Part shown: positions 1-9,253 of the stretch, piece after piece
Layout of the letters: each line of letters opens with the position of its first letter
Numbering within the stretch: position 1 is the first letter of the stretch
Source of the DNA: Thermoplasma sp. Kam2015
GTDB lineage: Archaea > Thermoplasmatota > Thermoplasmata > Thermoplasmatales > Thermoplasmataceae
Direction: 5' to 3'
Length of the DNA stretch: 64,000 bases
Assembly (NCBI RefSeq): GCF_003205235.1
Contig: NZ_QJSM01000020.1
Location: 62,001 to 126,000 of the forward strand
The notes under the pieces: generated by a model
What the model was told of the DNA's origin: nothing
What the model saw: only the letters and a program-made list of their open reading frames with translations
Database searches by the model: none
Translations under genes and position numbers: made by a program

Positions 1-633
1 CATAGAGATCCTTGGGGCCATCAAAGCAACCTTTCTTTTTGGATGATCCCCTTCGAGATCGTTTATGGCCTGAATGAAATCATTTCCAAAATGTTGTTCA
101 ACAGCTCTGATCAATGAGTCGCCAGCTATGAGACCATCGTACTGCTCTTCACTCAGAGTTATGGCCCTTTTAGCAATCCAGGAAGCAGATCCCTCGTCAC
201 CTGCGAACCATCCCCAACCGCCGATCCGATTCAAATGATTCTCTTTCTGATATATTCCTATGCTTCCCGTACCTGGAGCAAATATGAGACCATCGTGAAA
301 TAGATTTGCCATCCTATAGGCAAATACCCCGTCGTTTTCAATGTAGAAAATACGATTGCCTGCGACAGTTTTTGCCAATCCACGGCCAATGTCATTTGCC
401 TTCGGAGAGTCCCCGTATCCTGCTATTCCCAATACGAGGTCATAATCATCGGTTCTCCTCAGAGAAGTTGCCATATCTATAGCCTTTCTAATGTTATTAG
501 CCGCAGTTTCTATAGAAACTGAAAAATAATTGGACGGCCCAGCAATTCCGACTCCAAGAACCTCCTCCGCTTCTGTATCATAATATATGGCAAAAGTCTT
601 TGTTGCACCGCCATCTACCGAAACGACCTTCAT
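1..633 (-). CDS. BadF/BadG/BcrA/BcrD-family sugar kinase (3' end outside window)
   Basis: The gene starts with ATG at 633 and runs off the left edge; 211 codons are visible of a family that is usually about 290-300 residues. The N-terminus has the ASKHA phosphate-1 motif (VSVDGGATKT), followed by a conserved GIAGYGDS segment and the phosphate-2-like stretch APGTGSIG with GGWGWFAGDEGS, typical of N-acetylglucosamine/BadF-type kinases. Its ATG overlaps the stop of the upstream SIS gene (ATGA), so the two are translationally coupled. The family phosphorylates small sugars or sugar acids with ATP in the cytosol. From memory, a T. acidophilum member of this family was characterised as 2-keto-3-deoxygluconate kinase; the SIS neighbour would equally suit an amino-sugar kinase. 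The family call is firm, the substrate is not. Confidence 0.85.
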   Translation of the reverse strand, partial: MKVVSVDGGATKTFAIYYDTEAEEVLGVGIAGPSNYFSVSIETAANNIRKAIDMATSLRRTDDYDLVLGIAGYGDSPKANDIGRGLAKTVAGNRIFYIENDGVFAYRMANLFHDGLIFAPGTGSIGIYQKENHLNRIGGWGWFAGDEGSASWIAKRAITLSEEQYDGLIAGDSLIRAVEQHFGNDFIQAINDLEGDHPKRKVALMAPRISM

Positions 634-1580
634 TTTACCACCTTGGTGAGTTTCTTTGGATGATCAGGATCTATATTGCGTGCGATTGCGGATCTAAGGG
701 CCAGAATTTGCAGGGGAATTATATCAGCTATGGCCCGCAATAGAGGATCGTCTAGACCGCTGATGAGATCAGATCCAACGGTATCCACCAACAGAAATTT
801 GGAAGTATATGTTCTGATCTTATCAGAAGGCACATCGCTAATGCACACCACCAAAGTCTGATCATCTAAGGTCTCTATGTATCCATGTTGGTATTCTCTG
901 AAAGGAAAGCCCTCTGCATCTATTCCTGCCGTCTCTCGAAGCTTAAGCGCACCCTCCATCGCAGAAACATTGAATATTCCGGATCCAAGAAATATCGCCT
1001 TCTTGAAAGAAAAATCCATACTTATAGAAGCAGATTTTGCAATCAATTCATCTATGGATGCGGAGAGACCGGCGATGTTTATATCAAGCCCTGAAATCAA
1101 GGAATAGATGGCTGAGGAAGCGATTAGGGATCCAGTAAAGCTCTTTGTGGCCGTTATGGCTATTTCCTCCCCAACGTTGTAGCTGAGATTATGGTCTGAC
1201 ATATGGGCCAGCGTATTCGTTTCACCGTTTGTGATGGAGACAAGTTTGAAATTTCTATTCTTGGCAGCTTTAGCGGATGCTATGACATCTGAACTTTCTC
1301 CAGACTGACTGAAGGCAATAACGAGACCATCTCTGTATTCAGAACTTTCGAGCATATCATTGAATAGCGAAGACTGCATCGGCCTGTTGAATATTGACAG
1401 GCGGTCCAGAATAAACGATAAGAAGAGAGCGGAATGATAGCTGCTTCCGCTTCCGATTATGAATATGTCTCTATCGTCGTAGAATAGATCCTTGATCCTT
1501 TCACCATGGTTAATTATCCTATCAAAAGATCTTTTAACAGTGAGAGGCTGTTCCTTTATCTCCGCTTCTAAATGATACAT
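630..1580 (-). CDS. SIS-domain sugar isomerase/deaminase (GlmS C-terminal-like)
   Basis: A 316-residue protein with two SIS (phosphosugar-binding) domains and no glutaminase domain. The first SIS domain has IGSGSSYHSA and AFSQSGESSD, the Ser/Thr-rich phosphosugar loops of GlmS, followed by the ITATKSFT motif; the second starts near residue 190 with FLGSGIFNVSAMEGALKLRETA, split by the usual Glu. Lacking the amidotransferase part, it should isomerise or deaminate a phosphosugar rather than make glucosamine-6-P from glutamine. GlmD-type glucosamine-6-P deaminases of Thermococcales have this architecture. A TATA-like box lies 26 bases upstream, and the stop overlaps the start of the kinase gene, so the pair is an operon: phosphorylation by the kinase and isomerisation or deamination here is a reasonable inference. 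Confidence 0.8.
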   Translation of the reverse strand: MYHLEAEIKEQPLTVKRSFDRIINHGERIKDLFYDDRDIFIIGSGSSYHSALFLSFILDRLSIFNRPMQSSLFNDMLESSEYRDGLVIAFSQSGESSDVIASAKAAKNRNFKLVSITNGETNTLAHMSDHNLSYNVGEEIAITATKSFTGSLIASSAIYSLISGLDINIAGLSASIDELIAKSASISMDFSFKKAIFLGSGIFNVSAMEGALKLRETAGIDAEGFPFREYQHGYIETLDDQTLVVCISDVPSDKIRTYTSKFLLVDTVGSDLISGLDDPLLRAIADIIPLQILALRSAIARNIDPDHPKKLTKVVK

Positions 1581-1601
1581 GATCCTGTCATATGGTAGAG
1601 T

Positions 1602-1611
1602 TATTTAAATA
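1602..1611 (-). promoter_or_regulatory. TATA-like box of the SIS/kinase operon
   Basis: TATTTAAATA is centred about 26 bases before the ATG at 1580, the spacing of an archaeal promoter with a leaderless or near-leaderless transcript. Confidence 0.6.
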
Positions 1612-1869
1612 AAACTGGTGTTTCATTGCATCCGCAGCATATGGGGCATTGCTTATGAAATTGAATGAGAGATATTTTCCTGCATTTTGATTATGCTTCA
1701 CTCATGAGCTATTGGATATGGAGGTAGTCCATGAAAAGCCGAAGCAGGTCTTAAAAAGTATGAGGAAAACAGCCCTGAAAAATTATGGATCAAGGAAGGT
1801 CTGAGATAAGCCCTACTTACTATGAATAATGTTATTATTTTGTATTCCCATAATGACACTGGTATCAAC

Positions 1870-2628
1870 ATGAGGCTGTCAAATAAGAATGCGATAATAA
1901 CTGGTGGTGCCGGATCTATAGGATCAGCTGTCGCTGAACGTTTTCTGGAAGAGGGGGCCAATGTGCTCATAGTGGATCTGGATCAAAGATCCATCAATTC
2001 CACAGTAAATCGTCTAAAAAACAAAGGTGGAAGGATTGATGGATTCAGTGCTGATGTTTCAAAAGCCAGCAGCGTCAAAGAAATGCTTGATCATGCTATG
2101 AAATTTTTCGAAAAAGGGAGGATAGATATTCTAGCAAACATAGCAGGTATTGGTCCGTTCTCTAAGTTCACAGAAATCAAAGAATCAGACTGGGATAGGA
2201 CAATCGACGTGAATCTGAAGGGAACGTTTCTCACCTCACAGGAAATATCCAAGGTAATGATAAAACAGGGAGGTGGCGTGATAATAAATATGTCTTCGAC
2301 GAATGGTATTCTGGCGGAAGAGGGCCTTGCGGCTTATAATGCTTCCAAGGCAGGTGTGATCCTCTTATCGAAGACAATGGCGCTTGAACTCGCAAAGTAT
2401 AACATCAGGGTAAATTCCGTATGCCCTGGATTTATAAGGACAAAGCTTCAGGATGAGGCCGGTCTGCCCAAGGATATGATCGATAACTACATCAAAAAGA
2501 TACCTCTGGGAAGATTTGGAACGCCCATGGATGTTGCAAACCTTTTCTTGTTTCTTGCATCAGATGAATCAGCCTTCATAACGGGTACAGAGATAGTTAT
2601 CGATGGCGGACAGATATGTCAGGAGTGA
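1870..2628 (+). CDS. Short-chain dehydrogenase/reductase (SDR)
   Basis: A 252-residue classical SDR. The cofactor loop reads TGGAGSIGSA at the N-terminus, followed by the acidic IVDLD after beta-2 (suggesting NAD(H) preference), the NIAGI variant of NNAG, catalytic Ser in MSSTNG, and the YNASKAG triad, ending with the usual ITGTEIVIDGG. I chose ATG at 1870 because the family starts just before the glycine loop; an in-frame ATG at 1822 would add 16 unrelated residues. It oxidises or reduces an alcohol/ketone in the cytosol; the substrate cannot be read, but 3-oxoacyl-ACP reductase-like and glucose dehydrogenase-like enzymes share this pattern. RidA and a PLP enzyme follow on the same strand, although RidA has its own promoter. 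Confidence 0.88.
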   Translation: MRLSNKNAIITGGAGSIGSAVAERFLEEGANVLIVDLDQRSINSTVNRLKNKGGRIDGFSADVSKASSVKEMLDHAMKFFEKGRIDILANIAGIGPFSKFTEIKESDWDRTIDVNLKGTFLTSQEISKVMIKQGGGVIINMSSTNGILAEEGLAAYNASKAGVILLSKTMALELAKYNIRVNSVCPGFIRTKLQDEAGLPKDMIDNYIKKIPLGRFGTPMDVANLFLFLASDESAFITGTEIVIDGGQICQE

Positions 2629-2694
2629 AGACATGAACGCCGCCGAATTAATATTTTTCCTTATTTGGGGGTTCTGGGGATTAAAAGCTTAAGC

Positions 2695-2707
2695 ATAATA
2701 TTTTTAT
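2695..2707 (+). promoter_or_regulatory. TATA-like box before ridA
   Basis: ATAATATTTTTAT is centred about 28 bases before the ATG at 2729. It supports that start rather than the upstream in-frame TTG at 2720, and suggests ridA and the PLP-enzyme gene form their own transcription unit. Confidence 0.6.
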
Positions 2708-2728
2708 CCGTCGAGATCATTGTTTTCT

Positions 2729-3097
2729 ATGTCACAGAAAAAAGTGATCGATGTATCCGACCTTCCTAAAGGTGGCCCGTATTCTCATGCTGTTGTCTCA
2801 GGAAATCTGGTCTTTGTTTCCGGTCAGACCGGTCAGGTTCCAGATAAAAAGACTGGTTTTTCAGATCAATTCAACATTGCAATGGAGAAGATACGGAAGA
2901 TTCTTCAGCAGGCTGGATCATCGCTGGATAACATATTGAAGACCACGGTGTACATTGCAGATGCCAGATATTTCAAGGAATTGAACGATCTGTACGGTAA
3001 ATTTTTCAAATCTTCGCCACCAGCGCGGACAACGATAGTCTCTGGCTTTGTGGCTGATGATGTCTTGGTGGAGATCGACGTCATCGCTTCGATATAG
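2729..3097 (+). CDS. ridA: RidA/YjgF enamine-imine deaminase
   Basis: A 122-residue single-domain Rid protein of normal length. Conserved stretches are GPYSHAVVSGNLVFVSGQ near the N-terminus, the central IRKILQQAGSSLDNILKTTVY, and PPARTTIVSGF with the Arg that binds the carboxylate of imines, ending in EIDVIAS. RidA hydrolyses reactive enamines/imines such as 2-aminoacrylate released by PLP-dependent Ser/Thr dehydratases. It is followed after only 8 bases by a PLP enzyme of the D-serine dehydratase/D-threonine aldolase fold, so the two are almost certainly co-transcribed, which makes biochemical sense if the PLP enzyme eliminates water from a hydroxy-amino acid. Confidence 0.9.
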   Translation: MSQKKVIDVSDLPKGGPYSHAVVSGNLVFVSGQTGQVPDKKTGFSDQFNIAMEKIRKILQQAGSSLDNILKTTVYIADARYFKELNDLYGKFFKSSPPARTTIVSGFVADDVLVEIDVIASI

Positions 3098-3105
3098 GTG
3101 AGTCG

Positions 3106-4197
3106 ATGGACTACCTTAAGGCACTCAACCTCCCCTTTGATACGCCATTCATGGTAGTTGATATAGAATGGACCAGAAAAAACATAAGGAAGATGCAGGA
3201 TGTTGCCGATAGAAATGGTAAGAAGCTGCGGCCACACTCCAAGACTCATAAGATACCAGAACTTTCTAAGATGGAAATTGAGGCCGGTGCTGTCGGTGTG
3301 TGTGTGCAGAAGACGGCAGAAGCCGAGATCATGTTCTATGGCGGAGTAAAGAATATTCTGCTCAGCAATGAAACCTTCGGAAGCAAGTTTCTACGGCTTG
3401 GAAAATTGGCCTCCATGGGTTGTGATATTACCGTGGCTGTTGATAATGTCCCAGCGCTGGATCAATTCTCTGAGGTATGCAAGCAGCTGGGAATACATGG
3501 GAATGTATTGATCGATGTGAATATAGGTATGAATCGCTGTGGCGTAGAGCCTGAAAGAGTTGATTCCCTGATTGAAGGAATTAAGAGTCATGTCAATTTG
3601 AACCTTGCTGGCATAATGGCCTATGACGGTCACGTAAATGATCCTGATGTTAGGAAGCGTGAAGAGGAGGTAAGGGCAGAGGAATCCATCATAGAGCCGA
3701 TTATAAGAAAAATCAGACCGTACTGTTCAGATGATCCTGTTGTTTCGGTTGGTGGAACGCCAACGGCTGAGATCTGGGCAAAATCCTCTCTGGCCACGGA
3801 ACTGCAGCCGGGAACATACGTGTACTATGATGTACACTGTATGAGACAGAATCTCTGCACCATAGATGAGATATCCATGGGCGTGGTTTCTATGTGTACC
3901 AGTGAGAGTCAGGGTGATCGTATTGTTCTGGATGCTGGATACAAGTCCGTGGCGATTGATCAGGGTGTTTATCCAATGGTGATGGATGCGTATGGAAACG
4001 AATACAAAGTTCTATCGATGTCGGAGGAGCATACTGTGCTAAAAGCAAAGGATAACTCTTCGCATCTTGGGCAGAGATTTCTTTTGCTTCCTTACCATGC
4101 ATGCACCACGACGGATCTCTGGGATTCGGCCTACGTATTCGATGGGAATAACCAACCATACAGTTTGCCAATCCGTGGAAGAGGAAAGAGAGAATAA
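3106..4197 (+). CDS. D-serine dehydratase/D-threonine aldolase-like PLP enzyme
   Basis: A 363-residue fold-type III PLP enzyme. The Schiff-base lysine is K46 in PHSKTHK, and an alanine-racemase-like barrel follows. A C-terminal PYHACTTTDLWD supplies the His and Cys that bind the essential metal in eukaryotic D-serine dehydratases and bacterial D-threonine aldolases. GGTGAG precedes the ATG at a good distance. Depending on substrate it would cleave D-threonine to glycine and acetaldehyde, or dehydrate D-serine or D-threonine to 2-oxoacids. The adjacent ridA argues for the dehydratase reaction, which releases an enamine; this is inference from context. Confidence 0.85.
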   Translation: MDYLKALNLPFDTPFMVVDIEWTRKNIRKMQDVADRNGKKLRPHSKTHKIPELSKMEIEAGAVGVCVQKTAEAEIMFYGGVKNILLSNETFGSKFLRLGKLASMGCDITVAVDNVPALDQFSEVCKQLGIHGNVLIDVNIGMNRCGVEPERVDSLIEGIKSHVNLNLAGIMAYDGHVNDPDVRKREEEVRAEESIIEPIIRKIRPYCSDDPVVSVGGTPTAEIWAKSSLATELQPGTYVYYDVHCMRQNLCTIDEISMGVVSMCTSESQGDRIVLDAGYKSVAIDQGVYPMVMDAYGNEYKVLSMSEEHTVLKAKDNSSHLGQRFLLLPYHACTTTDLWDSAYVFDGNNQPYSLPIRGRGKRE

Positions 4198-4510
4198 CCT
4201 TGCAAAGAAGCTGGGAAGTTTAGTTATGTGTGTCCAAGGACATAGGCGCTATGAACCAAAGAGTATTTGAAAGAACCGTGGCCGCGACAGGAACACCATA
4301 AGCGTTTGTTCTTCTGATTTTCGAGAACTTTCCCTGCAATCTGCAAAACTCCGATCTTCGCCGAAGGGAAGACTTGAACAATCGGCTAAAGAATAACCCA
4401 CCAAATGTATCCATGTAGAATAATAGCATCATCGGAGCACAGATAGACGCGAGAAAAAATGAGAAATTTATTATTTAAATTAAATATCTATCATTGGGAA
4501 CATGGCCAGC
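4198..4510. other. Intergenic stretch without a clear gene
   Basis: A 313-bp gap between convergent genes. A 70-codon open frame exists on the minus strand (4220-4432), but I recognise no family in it and see no promoter. The right end is AT-rich and could terminate transcription from both sides. Confidence 0.4.
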
Positions 4511-5731
4511 TTATTCAGCTATCTCCTCTCTCAGCTGTGCATTCACTATTTCCTTCACATTCTTCGGATATCTCATGGCAACAGTGATTATCAGTGCGAT
4601 CAGTGCAGGAATAACGGCTGCATAGAGAAATGCCGTCCTGAATGCTATCCTGGTCAGAAGGTATGAAAGCAGAAGAGGCCCTATGATCCCGCCTATGTTG
4701 AATGTCATCAGTACGGCACCGCTGACTGATCCCACGACCTGGTCCCTGACCATATCCTGTCCAGCTGCAGGGCTGAGAATTGAGAATATACTCCATCCTG
4801 TACCGAAGGCTATGGTGAGTATCAGGTAAAGGAGAATACTACGATGAAGCAGCACCATCAGCAGCGAGGAGAGGAATATCAACGTTATTGCAAGGACGAG
4901 TATGTATTTTCTCCCGATCCTGTCGCTTGCCATTCCGGCTGGAATACCGAAGATGATGCCGCCGACGCCCAGAACGGAGACTATAACGGCCGTCGAACCG
5001 TAGGTGAAGCCGACGACCTTCTCCAGAAAATAGGAGAAGTATCCAAGCACGTTGAGTAGGGTGAAGCCGAAAAAGAACATAGCCAGCATTGGAAAGATCG
5101 AATATCCATTCACCATCTCTCTTAACGGGTTCTTGGGTTTCTTCTCCATTTTGAATATGTTTGGAATGAACGCATAGAATATTGCTGAGATGACGAAGCC
5201 GATTATTCCCGATATGAGGAACGGCATCCTATAGGAATGGTGAAACGGAAGGAATATATATGGCGCCATCACGAGTCCAAGGCCAGCCATGACGCCCCAG
5301 ACCATAACACCGGTGCCTCTTGATTCTGGATTGGCATCGCCCAGAAATGCAACCGATGCAGACTGAAACATTCCCACGCCAAATCCGACGAGCACTCTTG
5401 AAATGATCAGCTCGACGGCATTGACCGAATATCCGGTCGCAATTGTGAACACCGAAAAAAAAAGAACGGACGCAACCACTATGGCCTTCGGTGAGAATTT
5501 GTCGAAGAGAAAACCTCCCACAAGACTGAACACAGCTATGCCGGCTGCATATCCACTGATCAGTATTCCTAGATAATAGGAGGGGAGCCGGACATTGGAA
5601 ATTATGGTCGCAGAGGCGAACGTATATGCAGATCCATCAAAATCGGCTGCAAGTGCAGGCAGCGCGCCGATCACGAAAACGGTGATCAGGCCAATCACGC
5701 TACTTGTTGCCAGTTTTCTTGTTGTCTCCAT
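4511..5731 (-). CDS. MFS transporter, 12 TM
   Basis: A 406-residue polytopic membrane protein with about 12 hydrophobic segments, split into two six-helix halves by a charged loop near residue 195 (IFKMEKKPKNPLRE). Both halves carry the MFS loop 2-3 signature, as GGFLFDKFSPKA in the first and GMASDRIGRKY in the second. ATG at 5731 is preferred to the in-frame TTG at 5740. It imports or exports a small solute, probably with protons. The substrate cannot be inferred: the gene stands alone between divergent and convergent neighbours. Confidence 0.85.
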   Translation of the reverse strand: METTRKLATSSVIGLITVFVIGALPALAADFDGSAYTFASATIISNVRLPSYYLGILISGYAAGIAVFSLVGGFLFDKFSPKAIVVASVLFFSVFTIATGYSVNAVELIISRVLVGFGVGMFQSASVAFLGDANPESRGTGVMVWGVMAGLGLVMAPYIFLPFHHSYRMPFLISGIIGFVISAIFYAFIPNIFKMEKKPKNPLREMVNGYSIFPMLAMFFFGFTLLNVLGYFSYFLEKVVGFTYGSTAVIVSVLGVGGIIFGIPAGMASDRIGRKYILVLAITLIFLSSLLMVLLHRSILLYLILTIAFGTGWSIFSILSPAAGQDMVRDQVVGSVSGAVLMTFNIGGIIGPLLLSYLLTRIAFRTAFLYAAVIPALIALIITVAMRYPKNVKEIVNAQLREEIAE

Positions 5732-5795
5732 ACCTGTCAAATATATTCATGGTGATAAAACTTTCGTCTCACGAAACCACAGAATGAAGCCAATT

Positions 5796-5810
5796 TTCTT
5801 ATATGATATG
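5796..5810 (+). promoter_or_regulatory. TATA-like box before the S9 peptidase
   Basis: An A/T-rich box containing TTATATGATATG lies about 24 bases before the ATG at 5824, with no Shine-Dalgarno motif between: the pattern of a leaderless archaeal mRNA. Confidence 0.55.
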
Positions 5811-5823
5811 ATAATTCATTGCT

Positions 5824-7590
5824 ATGGATCCGATGCAGGCATATAAAGTAAGGTTTGCGAACGATATATTTATAGATGGCGACTGGGTATATTTTACGGA
5901 GAAGTACATCAGGAATGATGAATATCATTCTATTATAAAGCGGATGGACCGATCTGGAAATATTGTGCAGGTTACGTTCGGTGAAAATGAGCGCTATCCC
6001 AAGATATACGGCAATTCGCTCTTCTACATCAAATACACAAAGGAAAAGGAATCTCTGATGCGTGTTGATAATCTATCAGAGGCTAAGGAGATCGCCTCAT
6101 TTGCGAAGATCTCGGACTACGTCCTGATAGGGAAGGATATCTATGTCATAGCGCAGGAGCCCACGGATAATACATTGCCATTTGAGGCCCATGATATAAA
6201 ATATAGATTCAATGCGCGTGGCCTTCTCCGTTCCTATAATGCCCTTTACAGGATAAGGGAGAAGCCGGAGAAGATCTATTCCGGAAATTTCGATGTCACA
6301 GGTATAAGATCAAACGGAGGCAGGATAGTCATATCCACAACCGAAAATTCGAACGATTATGGTCTCACCGATCTTTTTGAAATCGATGCAGAGGGAAAGA
6401 AGCTTAAGAGGATAACGAAGGATTCTGCTGATATAAATGATTTCGCTATATCTGATTCTGGCAGAATAGCCTTTTCTGGTTACTACGGACTGGATGTGGG
6501 CAGGGTCTCAAACATAGTATTCCCTGAGGAGGATCTAGAGATATCAGTTGGAAAGGATGCATACAACTCAGTCATAGGAGATTCCTTTGGTGGCTCGCAT
6601 TACAGGATTCTATTCTACGGCAATAAAATATATGCCATTGGGCAGGATCGATCGTCTTCTTTCGTCTATGAAGTCGGCGACGAAGTCAGGAGGATCACGC
6701 CTGAGGAACGCAACATAGTGGACTTCGACTTCAGAGGTTCGCTCGCCTACATCTATTCTGATATGGTGCATCCATCGGTGGTCAGTTTCGATTCTGAGTA
6801 CGACCTGAATCCAGACATCAGAGGTATAAAGGCGCAGTCGTTTGATATGGATGGCGGCGAATGCTTTGCCATGGTAGCATCAAAGGATGCTCCGTCCATA
6901 CTCTTCATACATGGTGGTCCGCACACTGCTTACGGACACACGTATTTCATAGAGTTTCAGTATTTCTTTTCCAACGGATACAACATACTGTTCTGCAATC
7001 CTCCCGGAAGCACAGGATACGGGCAGGAATATGAGAAAGCCTGCATAGGCGACTGGGGTGGAAAGGATCTTCAGTACATAGAGAAGTTCGTAAAGGAATG
7101 CAGGATCAAATATGGGCTCACAGGAAAGATCGGGGTGACCGGCGGTTCCTACGGAGGATATATGACCAACTGGATCGTGACGCAGACGAACGAATTTGCT
7201 TGCGCAATATCTGAAAGATCCATATCCAACCTATTCAGCATGATAGGCACAAGCGATATCGGCTTCTGGTTCAACACGCTTGAACTGGACTTGAAGGATC
7301 CGTACTCCAGTGAGGGCATGCAGAAATTGATGGAATTTTCACCCATAAACTACGTGAAGAAGGTTAAGACACCGACAATGCTCATAACCGGAGAGGAGGA
7401 CTACAGATGCCCAATAGAACAAGCAGAACAGTTCTACGTTGCACTTAAGCTCAACAATGTGGATGCCTCTCTGGTCCGATATCCTGGCGATAATCATGAA
7501 CATGCCAGATCAGGTGTTCCAAAAAACATGCTGGACAGGCTGAAGAGAAAGACCGAGTGGTTCGATAGGTATCTGAAGAAGGAAAACTGA
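5824..7590 (+). CDS. S9 family acylaminoacyl-peptidase/prolyl oligopeptidase-like
   Basis: A 588-residue serine peptidase: an N-terminal beta-propeller of about 340 residues with short WD-like blades, then an alpha/beta-hydrolase domain. The triad is visible as S442 in GGSYGGY, D526 in GEEDYRCP and H558 in DNHEH; the oxyanion-side motif HGGPH is present near residue 363. No signal peptide is evident, so it acts in the cytosol, trimming peptides or N-acylated amino acids left by larger proteases. The stop codon shares one base with the start of the next gene (TGATG), so the membrane protein downstream is translationally coupled. Confidence 0.93.
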   Translation: MDPMQAYKVRFANDIFIDGDWVYFTEKYIRNDEYHSIIKRMDRSGNIVQVTFGENERYPKIYGNSLFYIKYTKEKESLMRVDNLSEAKEIASFAKISDYVLIGKDIYVIAQEPTDNTLPFEAHDIKYRFNARGLLRSYNALYRIREKPEKIYSGNFDVTGIRSNGGRIVISTTENSNDYGLTDLFEIDAEGKKLKRITKDSADINDFAISDSGRIAFSGYYGLDVGRVSNIVFPEEDLEISVGKDAYNSVIGDSFGGSHYRILFYGNKIYAIGQDRSSSFVYEVGDEVRRITPEERNIVDFDFRGSLAYIYSDMVHPSVVSFDSEYDLNPDIRGIKAQSFDMDGGECFAMVASKDAPSILFIHGGPHTAYGHTYFIEFQYFFSNGYNILFCNPPGSTGYGQEYEKACIGDWGGKDLQYIEKFVKECRIKYGLTGKIGVTGGSYGGYMTNWIVTQTNEFACAISERSISNLFSMIGTSDIGFWFNTLELDLKDPYSSEGMQKLMEFSPINYVKKVKTPTMLITGEEDYRCPIEQAEQFYVALKLNNVDASLVRYPGDNHEHARSGVPKNMLDRLKRKTEWFDRYLKKEN

Positions 7591-8171
7591 TGATTGATTT
7601 CATCTACCTGTTAGGTTCGGTCATACTTCTCGCTTCGCTGCATATGGTGGCTCCAGATCACTGGTTGCCACTGGCAGCTCTTTCCATAAAAAGGAAATTG
7701 AAAGCTTCCAGCGCCGCATTCATAGCCTCTGTTCTGGGTTTTGCGCACTCATTGCTCTCTCTCGCTCTTTCGCTGGCTATAATATTCCTTGGTATGTACT
7801 TTTTTGGGTTCGTCTCATTTAAGATAATTGCCATCGTCATAATAGGCATCGTGTGTTTTTACATTTTCATGAACACGATCATGGAATCGAGGAGATCAAC
7901 GAAAGTCGAGGAAACCGCGCTGACGGTTAGCGTCCTACCCGATCCAGCGGTTCTACCCTTCGTCGTGGCAGCCGGCATATACGGCGATTACGGTATATTT
8001 TACATATCATTCGCCTTTGTGGGGGCGAGCGTGATAGCCCTTGCATTGATATCTTATGCAGCCAACAAGGGGCTTCTATCAGGGCTTAAGAACCTAAATC
8101 CTGTAACCGTAGACAGGATCGTGATAGTCATACTCATCATCACGGCCGTCTACATCTATATCTTCGGCTGA
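7590..8171 (+). CDS. NicO/UreH-like polytopic membrane protein
   Basis: A 193-residue protein with about six hydrophobic segments. The first helix ends in LHMVAPDHWLPL, a His-rich motif that recalls the first-helix histidine/aspartate motif of nickel/cobalt (NicO, RcnA) and UreH-type transporters; the second conserved His is in GFAHSLLSL. Metal or proton-linked transport is therefore possible but not shown. The start overlaps the peptidase stop. The last 16 bases overlap the convergent methyltransferase gene, so their mRNAs are antisense at the ends. Confidence 0.55.
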   Translation: MIDFIYLLGSVILLASLHMVAPDHWLPLAALSIKRKLKASSAAFIASVLGFAHSLLSLALSLAIIFLGMYFFGFVSFKIIAIVIIGIVCFYIFMNTIMESRRSTKVEETALTVSVLPDPAVLPFVVAAGIYGDYGIFYISFAFVGASVIALALISYAANKGLLSGLKNLNPVTVDRIVIVILIITAVYIYIFG

Positions 8172-8911
8172 TCTGCCTTCGTCAGAGCTATTATCAACCT
8201 TTCCTTTCTCAGTACCATCTTCTCAGGATCGAAGCGAATTCTCCTCAACTGATCCGATGTAAGACCATTCAGAAACGAGAGGCACTTCTTCCCAGCTTCA
8301 GAATCCTTCGGTACGGGATAAAGCCATTTTTCGAAGGTCAGTTCCTCAATGGTCGTATTCATAGATAAGATCTTGAGGCCATGAAGTTCAGCCAATTTGC
8401 GATATTCGCTTATCTTGAGAGCACCGACATGCGTTGGATCCCTGATTCTCTCCAGCATGTTGAAGTTGTCTTCGTCATCGTCTTCTGGTGAGACCATATC
8501 TGCTATCGCTATGGTCCCATTTTCGGCAATTAATTTCGAAGCTTTGTTAAAGAAGGCGCTTTTGTCGTTGAAATGATGAAGAGCCCTCCGTATTGTGATG
8601 GCATCGAATTTGATATCGGTCTCATAGGATTCAAACTGTGTCTTGATGAACTCCACGTTCTTTATGCCACGATCCTTCATGAGATCCCGTGCCTTATTTA
8701 TCATATTTTCCGTTTCATCTATGGCAATCACGCGCCTGCATTTTTGTGATAATGCGGCTGCTGTGAAGCCAGTACCGGTAGCGACGTCTAGACAGTTATT
8801 CAGACCATCCGGTATGATCGACATGAGCAGATCAAGATCCGCACCCTTAGCATGAGAAACGCTTTTTGCATAACCTTCAGCATATTTATCGAAAAATGGA
8901 TTATCTGACAT
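8156..8911 (-). CDS. Class I SAM-dependent methyltransferase (UbiE/Methyltransf_11 type)
   Basis: A 251-residue cytosolic Rossmann-fold methyltransferase. Motif I is LDVATGTGFTA near residue 38, motif II the acidic end VIAIDETE, motif III FDAITIRRALHHFND, and a later GTIAIADMV corresponds to beta-5. The length and the RRALHHF segment match UbiE-like small-molecule methyltransferases, but the substrate is unknown. The gene is monocistronic and convergent with the NicO-like gene. Confidence 0.85.
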   Translation of the reverse strand: MSDNPFFDKYAEGYAKSVSHAKGADLDLLMSIIPDGLNNCLDVATGTGFTAAALSQKCRRVIAIDETENMINKARDLMKDRGIKNVEFIKTQFESYETDIKFDAITIRRALHHFNDKSAFFNKASKLIAENGTIAIADMVSPEDDDEDNFNMLERIRDPTHVGALKISEYRKLAELHGLKILSMNTTIEELTFEKWLYPVPKDSEAGKKCLSFLNGLTSDQLRRIRFDPEKMVLRKERLIIALTKADQPKI

Positions 8912-9039
8912 CGTTGTTCATGCGCCCGTTGATGATAAAATTTTAGTTCAGCTTATGGCAGCACTGCGACCAAGAACGCAGGGATATAGCCTTTCTGGAT
9001 ATGCTAAGTAGATCAATGGGTGTGCACGTTCTTCGGATA

Positions 9040-9175
9040 ACCGGCTGAAGCATTCGGCCACGCTCCATGAGCCTCACTATACCAATAGGTCAAGTGAGCG
9101 ATAATCTGAAACTTCACTCATGGGTGGAGTGGAGACCAGCAACAAGCTCCGAAGCCTTAGTGAGGAGTAGCTGAC
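9040..9175 (+). mobile_element. Remnant of an IS605/IS1341-type right end (tnpB 3' fragment)
   Basis: No full gene exists here. A 35-codon frame at 9067-9174 ends in a string typical of TnpB C-termini, and its last 33 bases (9143-9175) align with the right end of the intact tnpB at 59822-61036: both contain AGCTCCGA, a variable loop, then GGAGTAGCT followed by GAC or CAC. The element body is gone, leaving only a scar. In such elements this end overlaps the 3' part of the omega (right-end) RNA. Confidence 0.5.
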
Positions 9176-9253
9176 TCTTCCATTTATCAAGCTTTATCTA
9201 AATATCGTTTCTATCTGGCGTAAACTTAATTCAACCGTAACGATCATCATTGA

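Noticed and set aside
4220-4432. A 70-codon minus-strand frame in the spacer before the MFS gene
   Set aside because: I considered a transposase remnant, but no motif supports it.
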